A DNA stretch of 64,000 bases from a virus: IMG/VR virus record IMGVR_UViG_3300050120_000169, positions 1 through 64,000 of that record. One strand, given 5' to 3'. The position numbers and the translations under genes are program-made. Shown here piece by piece: positions 6,857-16,292 of the stretch. The notes below the pieces were generated by a model. That model did not search any database. It saw only the letters and a program-made list of their open reading frames with translations, and was not told the DNA's origin. Each line of letters begins with the position of its first letter. Within the stretch, counting starts at the first letter, position 1.

Positions 6857-8485
6857 ATGGCAGGCGGTCAATCCCAAGAATTCGCAACGATTTCGGTGAC
6901 GGGGAGTGCAATTGGCACGCCCCTAGACTCGTTGTTGATGGCAGCAGAGATTCAACCCGGATCTACCCCCTCGTACGAGTTGTGCAAAACCATCTACACG
7001 TACCACCCGTTGGGTGCGAAGATGGTCGAGTTGCCTATTCGACTGGCGCAAAGCCAGGAACGCAAGATCACTATTGCGCTAGGACCTGAGGAACGTATCA
7101 AAGAAGCCTTTGAACGTGAGTGGAAGGCTCTTTCTGCTGACAAGCATATTTTCAATGTGATGCGAATTAGCCGTATTTACGGCATTAGTGCAGTGGCACT
7201 GGGCGCGGTGGGCATCACTACGGATAAAGCTGTAAATTACAGTGAATTATATAAGAAACAGATTTATTTCAATGTGCTGGACCCGCTAAATACGGCTGGA
7301 TCACTGGTATTGAATCAGAATCCTAACGCCCCGGATTTCCAGAAGCACAACAATATTGCCGTCAGTGGGCAGGCGTATCACCGCAGTCGCTCGTGCGTGA
7401 TGTTGAACGAAGAACCGATTTACATCGAGTACACCAGTTCTGCTTTTGGTTTCGTTGGCCGCTCTGTGTACCAACGTGCGTTGTTCCCAATGAAGTCGTT
7501 TGTGCAATCTATGATCACCGACGATCTGGTGACTAAGAAGGCAGGCGTTCTGGTGGCAATGATCAAGCAGCTTGGCTCGGTCAGTGACAAGGTGATGCAG
7601 GGGTTGATGGGCATCAAGCGGGCTTTCCTGAAGGGAGCACAAACCGGTAATGTGATCAGCATCGGCCATGAGGATAAGGTCGAGTCGTTGAATATGCAAA
7701 ACACCGATACGGCAATGACCACGGCCCGTAAGAACATTTTGGACAATATCGCCAGCAGCGCGAGTATGCCTGCCACGTTGATCAACAATGAAACCTTTGC
7801 CAGTGGTTTTGCGGACGGTAGTGAAGATGCGAAGGCGGTTGCGCAATACATCGAAAGCATTCGCACATCAATGGCCCCGTTATACGAATTCTTCGACAAG
7901 ATTGTGATGTACCGGGCCTGGAACCCTGATTTCTATAAGGCGATTCAAACTGAATTCCCTGAATACGAGGGTATCGATTACCTCAGCGCGTTCTATCAAT
8001 GGTCGAATAGCTTTAAGGCCGAATGGCCGTCACTGCTGATCGAACCGGAATCAGACCTGATCGAGATTGATGAGGCTAAGGTCAAGTCCGTCATGTCCGT
8101 GGGGCAATTGCTGTTGCCCATGGCTGACCCAGATAACAAGGCGCGTATTTTCCAGTGGATGCAAGATAACCTAAATGCCAATGAGACGCTCTTTAGCACG
8201 GCGCTTGACCTTGATTTTGAGGCCATGGCGAACTATGAACCACCGGCCCCCCCGGGTGGCGAAGGTGGTGGTCAGGGTGGCGCGCAAGGTGGACAGGCAC
8301 AGAAAGGCCCGATTGAGCAGCTAACCCGGTCGGATGGGGATACCCCTTTGCAAATCCCGGCCCCAGCCTGGGAAACCCTGGGTAATGGTGCAACACAGCC
8401 AGCCCCCATGCTGAAGGTACATGGCACGGTATCCAGTCCCCAAGCCAGCCCGGTGCGGCCCGGTGTCAAGATGGCGTTTAAATAA
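6857..8485 (+). CDS. Portal protein, DUF1073-type
   Basis: A 542-residue protein with the organisation of the DUF1073 class of portals: an N-terminal YHPLGAKMVELPIRLA segment, a central core with SRIYGISAVALG, FNVLDPLNTAG and SRSCVMLNEEP, and a long helical stem region (LNMQNTDTAMTTARKNIL, then FADGSEDAKAVAQYIESIR). The portal dodecamer forms the DNA entry/exit vertex of the head. The last 90 residues are Gly/Pro/Gln-rich and probably flexible. It overlaps the next gene by one base, the standard portal / head-morphogenesis order. Confidence 0.85.
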   Translation: MAGGQSQEFATISVTGSAIGTPLDSLLMAAEIQPGSTPSYELCKTIYTYHPLGAKMVELPIRLAQSQERKITIALGPEERIKEAFEREWKALSADKHIFNVMRISRIYGISAVALGAVGITTDKAVNYSELYKKQIYFNVLDPLNTAGSLVLNQNPNAPDFQKHNNIAVSGQAYHRSRSCVMLNEEPIYIEYTSSAFGFVGRSVYQRALFPMKSFVQSMITDDLVTKKAGVLVAMIKQLGSVSDKVMQGLMGIKRAFLKGAQTGNVISIGHEDKVESLNMQNTDTAMTTARKNILDNIASSASMPATLINNETFASGFADGSEDAKAVAQYIESIRTSMAPLYEFFDKIVMYRAWNPDFYKAIQTEFPEYEGIDYLSAFYQWSNSFKAEWPSLLIEPESDLIEIDEAKVKSVMSVGQLLLPMADPDNKARIFQWMQDNLNANETLFSTALDLDFEAMANYEPPAPPGGEGGGQGGAQGGQAQKGPIEQLTRSDGDTPLQIPAPAWETLGNGATQPAPMLKVHGTVSSPQASPVRPGVKMAFK

Positions 8486-9297
8486 TGTCTACGTTTTATG
8501 AAGTGCTTACCGAGGCGGTGGCGGACATCGTTGAACACGGCTTCGACTCGCAAAAGCGCATTGATGACTGGTTGGTAAAGATCCGACAGGCAGCTATCGG
8601 TTCGCTGATTCCACAGCACAAGTTGGAATTGATGGTGCGCAAGAATTTTGTAGACATCTACCAGCGCATGGTCGTGAAGGGCGGGATCCTAAAGCACCAT
8701 AAAGGATTGAGTCAGTTCACCCTCGATAGGGTGAAGCCAAAGCTCCGCAATGAGCTTGACCGGCACATTATGGCTAATGCCAAGCTGATCACGCTGAATC
8801 GAGAAGCTGCGGTTGAAACCACACTTCGACGCTTTGCCGGGTGGTCTACCAGTATTCCGTCTGGTGGCACGAAGGCAGCAGATAAGCTGGCAACGAAGAC
8901 TGCTGTACGGAAGTCCCTGGCGCAATTGCCATTTCAGGAGCGCAGGGTTGCGATTGACCAGGGGCACAAGTTTATTTCGTCACTGAATCAAGTGCTGGCA
9001 GTAGAGCACGGGGCGTTGGCAGGGATTTGGCACAGCCATTGGCGGCGTAAAGGGTATAACTACCGGCCCGACCACAAGGAACGCGACCTAAGGGTTTATG
9101 CAGTGCGCGGTAACTGGGCGTTCGAGAAAGGGTTGATGAAGGTCGGCCCTGATGGATACACTGATCAGATTACCCAGCCTGCTGAAGAAGTGTACTGCGA
9201 GTGTTTTTACCAGTACGTGTATAACATCCAGGATTTGCCAGAATACATGCTCACGGTTAAAGCCAAGCGCGCAATCATGAAGGTGGAAACGGTATGA
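8485..9297 (+). CDS. Head morphogenesis protein, SPP1 gp7 / Mu F-like
   Basis: A 270-residue protein directly after the portal, as in SPP1 gp7 and Mu gpF arrangements. The N-terminal 100 residues are helical; the C-terminal part carries the family hallmark of paired histidines and a D-H-x-x-R element (IWHSHWRRKGYNYRPDHKERD, about residues 189-208) followed by a C-x-C at about 235-237. Such minor head proteins bind the portal and are sometimes injected with DNA. It overlaps the next gene by four bases. Confidence 0.75.
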   Translation: MSTFYEVLTEAVADIVEHGFDSQKRIDDWLVKIRQAAIGSLIPQHKLELMVRKNFVDIYQRMVVKGGILKHHKGLSQFTLDRVKPKLRNELDRHIMANAKLITLNREAAVETTLRRFAGWSTSIPSGGTKAADKLATKTAVRKSLAQLPFQERRVAIDQGHKFISSLNQVLAVEHGALAGIWHSHWRRKGYNYRPDHKERDLRVYAVRGNWAFEKGLMKVGPDGYTDQITQPAEEVYCECFYQYVYNIQDLPEYMLTVKAKRAIMKVETV

Positions 9298-12281
9298 CCA
9301 TCCGAGAAGAAATGCAGAAGTGGCTGGACAGCCAGAAGCTTAAAGCCGAGCGCGATGCTTGGATGCGATCTAACACCCGGACTGATTCGGATTCAGAGGG
9401 GCGGTGGGTAACCATCAATAACACCCATGTATTGATTGGCAAGGACGGTCGAATTAAGAGTGGGGCTGAAGGGAAGTTCAACGGTCAAACCGAAGCGCAA
9501 ATGAGTAAAGGTGAAGAAGCCAAGGGCGGGGGTAAGGACGCCCCGACCGAACCCGTAACAGTTCAAAAGGCTGGTCCCGATACGGGGAATAAAAAGATTC
9601 CGGCACCTCCTGGCAAGGAGGAAGGCAAGTCAGGGGCGCAAGAAGAACCCCCGATTGCTGATGATCTGGGCGATCTGAATAAACAGTTGACGGAAGCTCA
9701 ATCTGATTTGGCGGTAAAAAGAAAGGAATTGCAAAAAGCCGGAGAGGGTGGAAAAGCAAAAACCACCGCCCAGGTGAGTGCCGTAGTTGAAGGCAACAAG
9801 GCGGTTGCGGCTGCTCTGGCGAAAGTAGATAGGATCAAGACACGACTGAAAACTGCTGCCCAGGTGTCGGAAGCCATGCCGACTGCCAATCCCCAAAACG
9901 AGATCAACAAACAGAAGCAGGAAGCGCAGGAAAGTGGGAAGCAGGAACAAGATTTCCAGACTCAGCAGGAAAAGGACAAGCGCGAACACGAGTTGAAAAA
10001 AGAGGAAATGAAGTCCGCTGCTGGCAAGGAGTCTGCTCCAGGCCCGACCACGACCACCGAAAAGACGACGGAGAAAGTGGCCGCGAATGGGGGGAAGACC
10101 GTTACCAAGGAAGCGAAGACTGAAACCGCTCCTGCCCCGGCTGAGAAGAAATCAGCGGAGAAACCTGCTGAAAAACCGGCGGAAAAGAAGGAAGAACCGG
10201 CTGCGGAAGATAAGGACCGACCAAAACGGTGGGACGGTACTCCGAATCCCCCCGGGGCATTGGAGACGGACCCGCCAGAAGAACGTGAAGCCTATTTAAA
10301 GAAGGAATTGGCTGAGACCGACGCGGAGTACAAGAAGTTGAAAGCGGCCTCGCCAGTCGATTGGAAAGCCATACACAAAACTAGTGATTACGAGCAAAGT
10401 TTAAAGGTGTCGTTAAAACGGCATCAGGACAAACAAGCGGAAGATGCGGCTGTGGCTAAAGACCCGTCAACCATTACTGCGGCAGAGAAATCGGCTGTCA
10501 AGGTGTATTCGTCTGCCAGCTATGAGTCCATAAACAAGCAATTGCGCTCTGGGAAAGAAGAAGCTGGGGGGATGTATAACCACGAGATAGGCGTACTCGA
10601 TGCTGCGTTGAATAAAAAGACGCTACCCACTGGCACGAAGTTGAAGCGCTATATTGACGCGGCTGGGATTAAGCAGCTATTCGGCGGCGAACCCAAGGTA
10701 GGCTCGGTGGGTACGGACAAGGCATTCATGTCCACTTCAGATTCTAAGACCTGGGAAAAGAATGAGCACCAGTTAGTGATGGAAACTCCGGCTGGACAGA
10801 AAGGGTTGAAGCTGGGCAACTTGAGTAAATACGAAGAAGAGGGCGAAGTCCTGCTGCCTCGCGGTACTTCGTTGAAAGTCACGAGCATCGGCACCAGCAA
10901 GGGTAAGAAATTGATTAAGTGTGAAATTGTGCAGAATGGAGACACCAAGGCAGATTCTGTGCCGGGAACCGCTCGTGACGCGCAAGAGCAATGCACCCGC
11001 CTTACGCCCATGGAGTATGTACAGGCAATGATGGCCCGCTGCCACGGCGCGGGGCTATCGGCTACCCGCATCATGATGGCGAAGAAGGCATTTCTGGAAA
11101 CACACGGGGAAACGCCGCAAACTATCGAGGAATACAGTGCGGGCATCGGCCAGCGATTCTTGCTGGCGCTGCTCAATGAATTCGGCATTCCTTCGATTGA
11201 AGAAACCGTTGACTGGTTTAACCGTACAGAAGCGCGGGCGGATGCTGGGGTCGTGCAATTGGCGGTGCCTGTTGGGGAGAAAATTGCCGCTGGTGTGTTG
11301 TTTATCACTGACAGTGGTTATATCCTCTTGGGCCAACGCGCAGAACCGGGGGAGTACCAGGGTCACTGGGGCATTTTTGGTGGACACGCGGAACCGGGCG
11401 AACCGCTTGAACTCACGGCTATGCGTGAAGTGCTGGAAGAAACAGGCCATGAAATTGAACAGAGTCAGATAGAGGGCGAGGCACCGCCGTTGCAATTGAT
11501 TGCGGAAACCGAACTAGACGGTACGAAGTTCTCGTATTTCATCAACGTGTGTAAGCCCTTCGAAGTGCGGTTAAACGACGAACACACGACCTATGGCTGG
11601 TTTGCTATGGGGGCGATGCCAGAGCCGTTGATTCCCGGTTTGCAGGAAGTAATCGACAGCGATTTGGTTAAAGGCCTGCGGCTGCGCAAGATGAATGAAA
11701 CGGATGTGGCGCGGGCGATGGCCTGGGGTGCGTTGCCCTCACCTATGAAGTTTGCGAATGTCAGCATGTACAAGATGCGGATTACTGGCACGGGCGCGGC
11801 ATTTCGTAGTGGTCAGCCAGAAATCAAGAATGCTGATGGCAAGGTTACGCAGGTAGCACTCAAAGACGAGCATTGTTTCCGCCCGCCCGAGCACTATCTT
11901 AATGAGGACTTTCTTGAGCGCTGCCAGGGCTTGAACCTGATTTTTGAACATCCGAAGAAACGAATTTTGAATTCCAAGGAGTTCAATGATCGGAAAGTTG
12001 GGAACATAGTACAGCCCTATATTTGGGGCGATGAGGTGTGGGGTATCGGCAAGGTGTACGACCAAGACACCATCGATATCCTAGATCATGAGGTGATGAG
12101 CACCAGCCCTGCTGTGCAATTTGGCGACAATGACGGGAATACGATCATCCCCCTCAGTGACGGGTCGCAAATGTTGATTGAGGGTAAGGCCCGCCTGCTC
12201 GACCACTTGGCTATCTGCGAGCAGGGGGTCTGGGATAAGGGCGGGCCGCCTACCGGAATTATTTCCGAAAGTGCGAAATAG
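9294..12281 (+). CDS. Fusion: ADP-ribosyltransferase, Nudix hydrolase and DUF2213-like prohead protease
   Basis: A 995-residue protein. Residues 1-330 are Lys/Glu/Ala-rich and low complexity. About residues 390-525 form a VIP2/exoenzyme-type ADP-ribosyltransferase: Arg in LKRYID (about 452), the STS motif in FMSTSDS (about 480) and the E-x-E pair in YEEEGEVLLP (about 513-520), an R-S-E triad. About residues 660-810 form a Nudix domain with a complete box, GGHAEPGEPLEL...REVLEETGH. The last 170 residues resemble DUF2213, an HK97-type prohead protease family (HPKKRILN, STSPAVQFG, LDHLAICEQG). It sits where the head protease is expected, between morphogenesis protein and scaffold. Cleavage could liberate the two enzymes for packaging. 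Contains a palindrome copy read as LQLIAET. Confidence 0.85.
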   Translation: MTIREEMQKWLDSQKLKAERDAWMRSNTRTDSDSEGRWVTINNTHVLIGKDGRIKSGAEGKFNGQTEAQMSKGEEAKGGGKDAPTEPVTVQKAGPDTGNKKIPAPPGKEEGKSGAQEEPPIADDLGDLNKQLTEAQSDLAVKRKELQKAGEGGKAKTTAQVSAVVEGNKAVAAALAKVDRIKTRLKTAAQVSEAMPTANPQNEINKQKQEAQESGKQEQDFQTQQEKDKREHELKKEEMKSAAGKESAPGPTTTTEKTTEKVAANGGKTVTKEAKTETAPAPAEKKSAEKPAEKPAEKKEEPAAEDKDRPKRWDGTPNPPGALETDPPEEREAYLKKELAETDAEYKKLKAASPVDWKAIHKTSDYEQSLKVSLKRHQDKQAEDAAVAKDPSTITAAEKSAVKVYSSASYESINKQLRSGKEEAGGMYNHEIGVLDAALNKKTLPTGTKLKRYIDAAGIKQLFGGEPKVGSVGTDKAFMSTSDSKTWEKNEHQLVMETPAGQKGLKLGNLSKYEEEGEVLLPRGTSLKVTSIGTSKGKKLIKCEIVQNGDTKADSVPGTARDAQEQCTRLTPMEYVQAMMARCHGAGLSATRIMMAKKAFLETHGETPQTIEEYSAGIGQRFLLALLNEFGIPSIEETVDWFNRTEARADAGVVQLAVPVGEKIAAGVLFITDSGYILLGQRAEPGEYQGHWGIFGGHAEPGEPLELTAMREVLEETGHEIEQSQIEGEAPPLQLIAETELDGTKFSYFINVCKPFEVRLNDEHTTYGWFAMGAMPEPLIPGLQEVIDSDLVKGLRLRKMNETDVARAMAWGALPSPMKFANVSMYKMRITGTGAAFRSGQPEIKNADGKVTQVALKDEHCFRPPEHYLNEDFLERCQGLNLIFEHPKKRILNSKEFNDRKVGNIVQPYIWGDEVWGIGKVYDQDTIDILDHEVMSTSPAVQFGDNDGNTIIPLSDGSQMLIEGKARLLDHLAICEQGVWDKGGPPTGIISESAK
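11490..11505. repeat. Dispersed palindrome, TTGA-loop copy, intragenic
   Basis: TTGCAATTGATTGCGG; the inner 14 bases match the consensus. Read in frame as Q-L-I-A-E inside the Nudix domain of the fusion protein. Confidence 0.85.
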
Positions 12282-12373
12282 CACATTGATAAAGATTCAC
12301 AGAAAGACTTTGTATCTGTAGACTCTCAAATTAACAAGCAACTGATTCACTCATTCATATTGGAGTAGCAGCC

Positions 12374-13249
12374 ATGACTGAAGCCGAACTCAAAGCAAAG
12401 GCAGACGCAGAAGAAAAAGCGCGTGCTGATGCTGAAGCCCCAGGCTGGGCCAAGAACCTCAGCGCCAAGATGGACGCTTGTATGACCAAGATGGACGCCG
12501 CTGGCATGGGCAGTATCATCAAGGTTGATTCCGAAAAGGAAGAAGCCGAAAAGGTCGCCGCTGACAAGAAGAAGGCCGACGAAGAAAAAGCCAAGGCTGA
12601 TGCGGCTAAGGCTGACGCCGACAAGGAAGCGGAAGAAAAAGCCAAGGCCGACAAAGCCAAGGCTGACGCTGAAGAAGAAGAAAAGAAGAAGGCCGACAAA
12701 ATGAAAGCCGACGAAGACAAGAAGGAAGAAGAAGCTCGTGCCGACTCGGTTCGCAAGGCCGTCGAAGCAGCTACTGCGCCCTTCAAGACCCTGATCGAAG
12801 AACAGAACAAGAAGCTTGCCGCCCTGACCGGCGCGGTGCATATTTCTGATGCTGACGAACTTTCGTTGGCTCAGATCCAAGCACGCGCAGACGAAGTGGC
12901 GAACTTGTTTGGCGAACGTGCTCCGAAGCACATGGCTGGCGAAACCCCGATTGCGTACCGCCGCCGTATGGCAGACAAGTACAAAGTTCATAGCCCGGAC
13001 TGGAAAGACCGTGATATGTCGATTGTGCCTGATGCGATGCTAGACGTGGCTGAAAAAGCCATTTACGCCGATGCGTCGAAGAAAGGCCTGGACCCGGCAG
13101 AAGCTCCCGCAGGCGTGTTGTCCGCGCATGTGACGAAGGACCGCACTGGGCGCGAAATTACCGAGTTCCGTGGCAGCAAGCGCGTATGGATGAGCCAGTT
13201 TATTTCGGCTCCCCAGGAACTTGTCAAATTCAACACGAACCGGGAGTAA
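12374..13249 (+). CDS. Probable capsid scaffold protein
   Basis: A 291-residue protein. About residues 1-130 are almost entirely Lys, Ala, Glu and Asp in a long coiled coil (repeats of KADA/KADE), typical of scaffolding regions. The second half is a compact domain with GERAPKHMAGETPIAYRRRM and a basic-aromatic C-terminus. It lies between the protease-containing fusion and the capsid genes, the normal scaffold position. A TTGGAG site precedes the start. The scaffold role is inferred from composition and location. Confidence 0.6.
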   Translation: MTEAELKAKADAEEKARADAEAPGWAKNLSAKMDACMTKMDAAGMGSIIKVDSEKEEAEKVAADKKKADEEKAKADAAKADADKEAEEKAKADKAKADAEEEEKKKADKMKADEDKKEEEARADSVRKAVEAATAPFKTLIEEQNKKLAALTGAVHISDADELSLAQIQARADEVANLFGERAPKHMAGETPIAYRRRMADKYKVHSPDWKDRDMSIVPDAMLDVAEKAIYADASKKGLDPAEAPAGVLSAHVTKDRTGREITEFRGSKRVWMSQFISAPQELVKFNTNRE

Positions 13250-13255
13250 TGAGTC

Positions 13256-14152
13256 ATGGCCTCAAATGCATCTTGGAACCCGTTTGTGACGACCAACGTT
13301 GCCGGATCGTTCTCGATCCAGTCCGAAGGTTTTGTCCAAGGCGTGGCGCTTGACGACCCGACTGTACGGTTTGCCCTCGCTGGTGGCCCGCTGGCTGGTA
13401 CTGAAACCCTCCCGATGTGGGGCGGCGTGGCGATTTCAGAATTCATTCCAGCTTCGGCAGCTTCGGGTGCCTTCGCAGGTCTGGGTTCACAGATCGCACG
13501 CGCTACCGCAATCGGTGGCGGCAACCCGATCAGCGGCTTCTCGGTCTTGAACCAAGCAAGCTCGTGGGTGACTTCGCCGCAAAGCGAATGCCCGAGTGCG
13601 TCGGCTTATCAGACGATTCCGTACTACCGCCTCGGCAGTGGTGCTCGTATCGCGCTGGCAATCGACCCCTCGCTGGTTTCGCTTGACGGCGGCCTGACCT
13701 CACAGCAAGTTTCGTGGGACTACAACGCTCAATGCTTGGCCCCGTATGTTGCAAGCGGCGGCACGGTTGCCGTGACTTCGGTTACGGGAGCTTACGCAGC
13801 AGGCGTGTGGACTTTCGTGGTGGTAGCAGGTGCAGCAACTCAAGTCGGCGCGGTCGGTGACTACATCACTTTCAGCGGCATTACCGGCACGGGTGCCAAC
13901 TACCTGAATTCTACGCACGTAGTTTCAGCCTACACTGACAACGAACACTTCAGCTTCCAAGTTTCCGGTGGCTCAACCCTGTTCTCGTCTGGTGCTCAGT
14001 CAGGCACGATTCTCGTGCAACAAGGTGTGGGCGCGCTGGCGGTCAAGATCCTGAAGCTGAATATCGGCAACAGTAAGGTCGTGACGTACGACGCCGTTAA
14101 TAACCTCGTCCACTGGACGAACAATGGCTCTACGGCCATTGCGTTGATCTAA
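13256..14152 (+). CDS. Virion structural protein, capsid-associated (decoration-like)
   Basis: A 298-residue protein directly upstream of the major capsid gene. The N-terminal 160 residues contain SFSIQSEGFVQGVALDDP, a pattern often seen in head proteins paired with DUF2184 capsids. About residues 163-255 contain a small beta module (GDYITFSGITGTGANYLN, then a SFQVSGGS strand and SSGAQSG) that also occurs in the sheath, a baseplate protein and the J protein. The role as a decoration or minor capsid protein is inferred from position. Codon choice is uniform and similar to the capsid gene, suggesting high expression. Confidence 0.6.
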   Translation: MASNASWNPFVTTNVAGSFSIQSEGFVQGVALDDPTVRFALAGGPLAGTETLPMWGGVAISEFIPASAASGAFAGLGSQIARATAIGGGNPISGFSVLNQASSWVTSPQSECPSASAYQTIPYYRLGSGARIALAIDPSLVSLDGGLTSQQVSWDYNAQCLAPYVASGGTVAVTSVTGAYAAGVWTFVVVAGAATQVGAVGDYITFSGITGTGANYLNSTHVVSAYTDNEHFSFQVSGGSTLFSSGAQSGTILVQQGVGALAVKILKLNIGNSKVVTYDAVNNLVHWTNNGSTAIALI

Positions 14153-14162
14153 GGAGTCGGTC

Positions 14163-15182
14163 ATGGCCGGTGTAACCCCCTCATATGTCCAGCTTCACCC
14201 GTCGTACATGATGCCGGAGTTTATTCTCCAGTATCAGCAAGCGAGTGGAGCATTCGAGACCCTGCAAGGCGGTGAGCCTCTCACTCGCCTGGGCACCGGT
14301 GACCTCGTTGCGTATATCAAGGCATTCGATATTCGTACCGATATCGCTGCGGGTAACAGCGCGTACAACCAACTGCCGTCTGTGTCGATCACGCCGCGTA
14401 TGATCAGCACCGCCTCGTACCTGCTTCGGGTGCGTGCGGAGTATGACCATCACGACTTGGCGGCCTTCGGTAACTGGGGCGCTTCTCTGGTGGACGCCCA
14501 GCGCTTGGGTACTCGCCAAGGTATCTTCCAGCAAATGCGTTCGGCGCTGCTCTACGGAATTACGCCCACCAACGGCGAAGGTCTGTTGAATGCGCAGGGT
14601 GCAACTGCTGTGACTCTGCCTGCCGACAGCAACGGTCAAGACAGCATCAGCACTTACGATAACGGTCAGCTTGCAATTTTCTTCCTGACCCAACTCGGCG
14701 CGCTGAAGACCCGTACGTTGCAGATCGGTCAGCCGACCCAGATCACGTTCCTGGCACCGCAGCGAGTGATTTCGCAAATGACCTACGCGGGTGTCGTGCA
14801 ACTGGTCCAGTATCAACGTGTTGGTGCTGGTACGAACAGCACTGCTGGGATGCTCGCTGATGTAGCCGCTGTACAGGGCGACAAGGTGATTTTCCAGTGC
14901 GACGATACGCTGATCGGCCAAGGTGCAGGCGGTACGGATGCGATCATCATGACCACGCCGGAAGTCAAGAAGCCGGTCGGTAGCCCGATCAACACCAACG
15001 AGTTCGCACGACTCGCCCCGGGCCTCGAAGCTTGCAACATTCAGCTTTGCGACATGGACGCGCCTCGTGAAATCCCGACCCCGTTGGCCGGTGGTGCAAT
15101 CGATGTGTTGAGCGAGTTGCGGATCACCAGCGGCTGGTCGCTGCGTCCCGAAGCTCTGACGATCATCAGCGCACCGTTCTAA
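14163..15182 (+). CDS. Major capsid protein, DUF2184 family
   Basis: A 339-residue protein with the pattern of DUF2184 HK97-fold capsid proteins: an extended N-terminus, VSITPRMISTASYLLRVRAEYDHHDLAAFG (E-loop to spine region), a helix LVDAQRLGTRQGIFQQMRSALLYG that includes the GI-x-x-TNGEGLLNAQG strand, a P-domain QPTQITFLAPQRVIS and a C-terminal strand set ending LRPEALTIIS. It is preceded by AAGGAG and followed by a strong terminator, consistent with a highly expressed capsid operon. The mature shell would be built from this protein, with the fusion protein upstream supplying the protease. Confidence 0.85.
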   Translation: MAGVTPSYVQLHPSYMMPEFILQYQQASGAFETLQGGEPLTRLGTGDLVAYIKAFDIRTDIAAGNSAYNQLPSVSITPRMISTASYLLRVRAEYDHHDLAAFGNWGASLVDAQRLGTRQGIFQQMRSALLYGITPTNGEGLLNAQGATAVTLPADSNGQDSISTYDNGQLAIFFLTQLGALKTRTLQIGQPTQITFLAPQRVISQMTYAGVVQLVQYQRVGAGTNSTAGMLADVAAVQGDKVIFQCDDTLIGQGAGGTDAIIMTTPEVKKPVGSPINTNEFARLAPGLEACNIQLCDMDAPREIPTPLAGGAIDVLSELRITSGWSLRPEALTIISAPF

Positions 15183-15209
15183 TCGACCAGAAGTAGCTGT
15201 ACAATAGAA

Positions 15210-15246
15210 AAGCCCGGTTCCCGTTAATGGGCGTCGGGCTTTTTTC
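15210..15246 (+). terminator. Intrinsic terminator after the major capsid gene
   Basis: AGCCCG (15211-15216) pairs with CGGGCT (15235-15240), with an inner hairpin between, and is followed by TTTTTTCTT. It ends the head operon. Confidence 0.85.
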
Positions 15247-15287
15247 TTAAAGCAGCCATACATTTACACACAGACGGAGTACATAAA

Positions 15288-15821
15288 ATGACCAAGCTCT
15301 ACGTAGCCAACTGCTCGAAGTTCGTTCAAGATTTCTTGTTCAAACTGCCTGGGCAAACCCAGATTAACGCTTACCGGGCGACGATTCCCATCGGTGGGCA
15401 GACGTTGATCATGAATCGTGATATCGACATGAAAACGGCCATGCACATCGTGCAGCAGCATGAAAAGTACGGCCTGATTTCCGTACAGGATTTGGATCGC
15501 ACGAAGTCCTATTTCGGCTTGTGCTATCGGCTCGATGAAGAAATTGAAGTCGAGCAAATCATGCTGGGCATAGCCCACAACGAAGAAGTGAAAGATATCC
15601 TCGCCCATGAGAACCGCAAGCGCATGGCTGTGGCGCTGTCGGACGGGATTGACAAAATGATGCAAGGCAGTGAAGCCCACCTTCAAGGGCTGGAAATGGA
15701 GCTTACCGAACTGCCGAAAGCCGGGGATAACGCACCGCGCAAGACCGAGGCTATTCAGGTGGCAAAGCCCGGTAGCAAGGCTGCTCAACGTGGTGCCGAG
15801 AAGGCATTCCAAGCGCGGTAA
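15288..15821 (+). CDS. Hypothetical protein, probable head/neck component
   Basis: A 177-residue protein, not recognised. The start follows the recurring leader CACACAGACGGAGT. The N-terminal 50 residues look like a small beta barrel (ANCSKFVQDFLFKLPGQ, RATIPIGGQTLIMNRDI), followed by helices (MKTAMHIVQQHEKYG, KDILAHENRKRMAVALSDG) and a basic Ala/Lys tail. Its position between capsid and neck genes suggests a virion assembly role. Confidence 0.5.
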   Translation: MTKLYVANCSKFVQDFLFKLPGQTQINAYRATIPIGGQTLIMNRDIDMKTAMHIVQQHEKYGLISVQDLDRTKSYFGLCYRLDEEIEVEQIMLGIAHNEEVKDILAHENRKRMAVALSDGIDKMMQGSEAHLQGLEMELTELPKAGDNAPRKTEAIQVAKPGSKAAQRGAEKAFQAR

Positions 15822-15836
15822 TCATCGGGGGTCAAC

Positions 15837-16292
15837 ATGGCTTATCCGTACGGTTGTGCAAATATGACGGACTTCCAGTATTTCATCTACTCGGTGATGC
15901 TGATTCCCGTTGCGTACTTGCCCACCACTAGCCCGACGATTGCCGAGGCTTTTGCGGTATCGCAATGCACTGTTGACCCATTTATTCGGCAAGCTAGTCC
16001 CGTCTATTACAACTTGGCGTTCTATAACTTTGGTGGTGATTACATCATCAATAATGCGGTAGACGTTGAGTGTGATGCGTATTTTGAAAACCTGCGCAAG
16101 AAGTGGAATATTAATGGTTTCGTGGCCGGGGTGGTTCAATCCACTTCTGACATGAGTACCAGCACGTCGTTGAAGGTGCCAGAGGTGTACGACAACCTCA
16201 GCCCATTCGACTTGCAGCTAAACAAGACGCCGTACGGGCGACAGTATATGGCGATTGCCAGCAAATTCAGCGACATCTGGGGTATCAGCTAA
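15837..16292 (+). CDS. Head-tail connector candidate
   Basis: A 151-residue protein. An initial helix (DFQYFIYSVMLIP), a segment where positions are defined as targets (PTIAEAFAVSQCTVD) and an aromatic helix pair (PVYYNLAFYNFGGDYIIN) precede a C-terminal RQYMAIASKFSDIWG motif. This arrangement is reminiscent of the DUF4054-type neck proteins that follow capsid genes, but the match is only in general layout. The stop shares a base with the next start codon. Confidence 0.45.
   Translation: MAYPYGCANMTDFQYFIYSVMLIPVAYLPTTSPTIAEAFAVSQCTVDPFIRQASPVYYNLAFYNFGGDYIINNAVDVECDAYFENLRKKWNINGFVAGVVQSTSDMSTSTSLKVPEVYDNLSPFDLQLNKTPYGRQYMAIASKFSDIWGIS

Noticed and set aside
14181-15263. Long antisense open frame over the major capsid gene, and a similar one at 19236-20486 over the sheath gene
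   Set aside because: They lie opposite strongly coding, well-identified genes, lack ribosome sites and have Arg/His-rich shadow composition.
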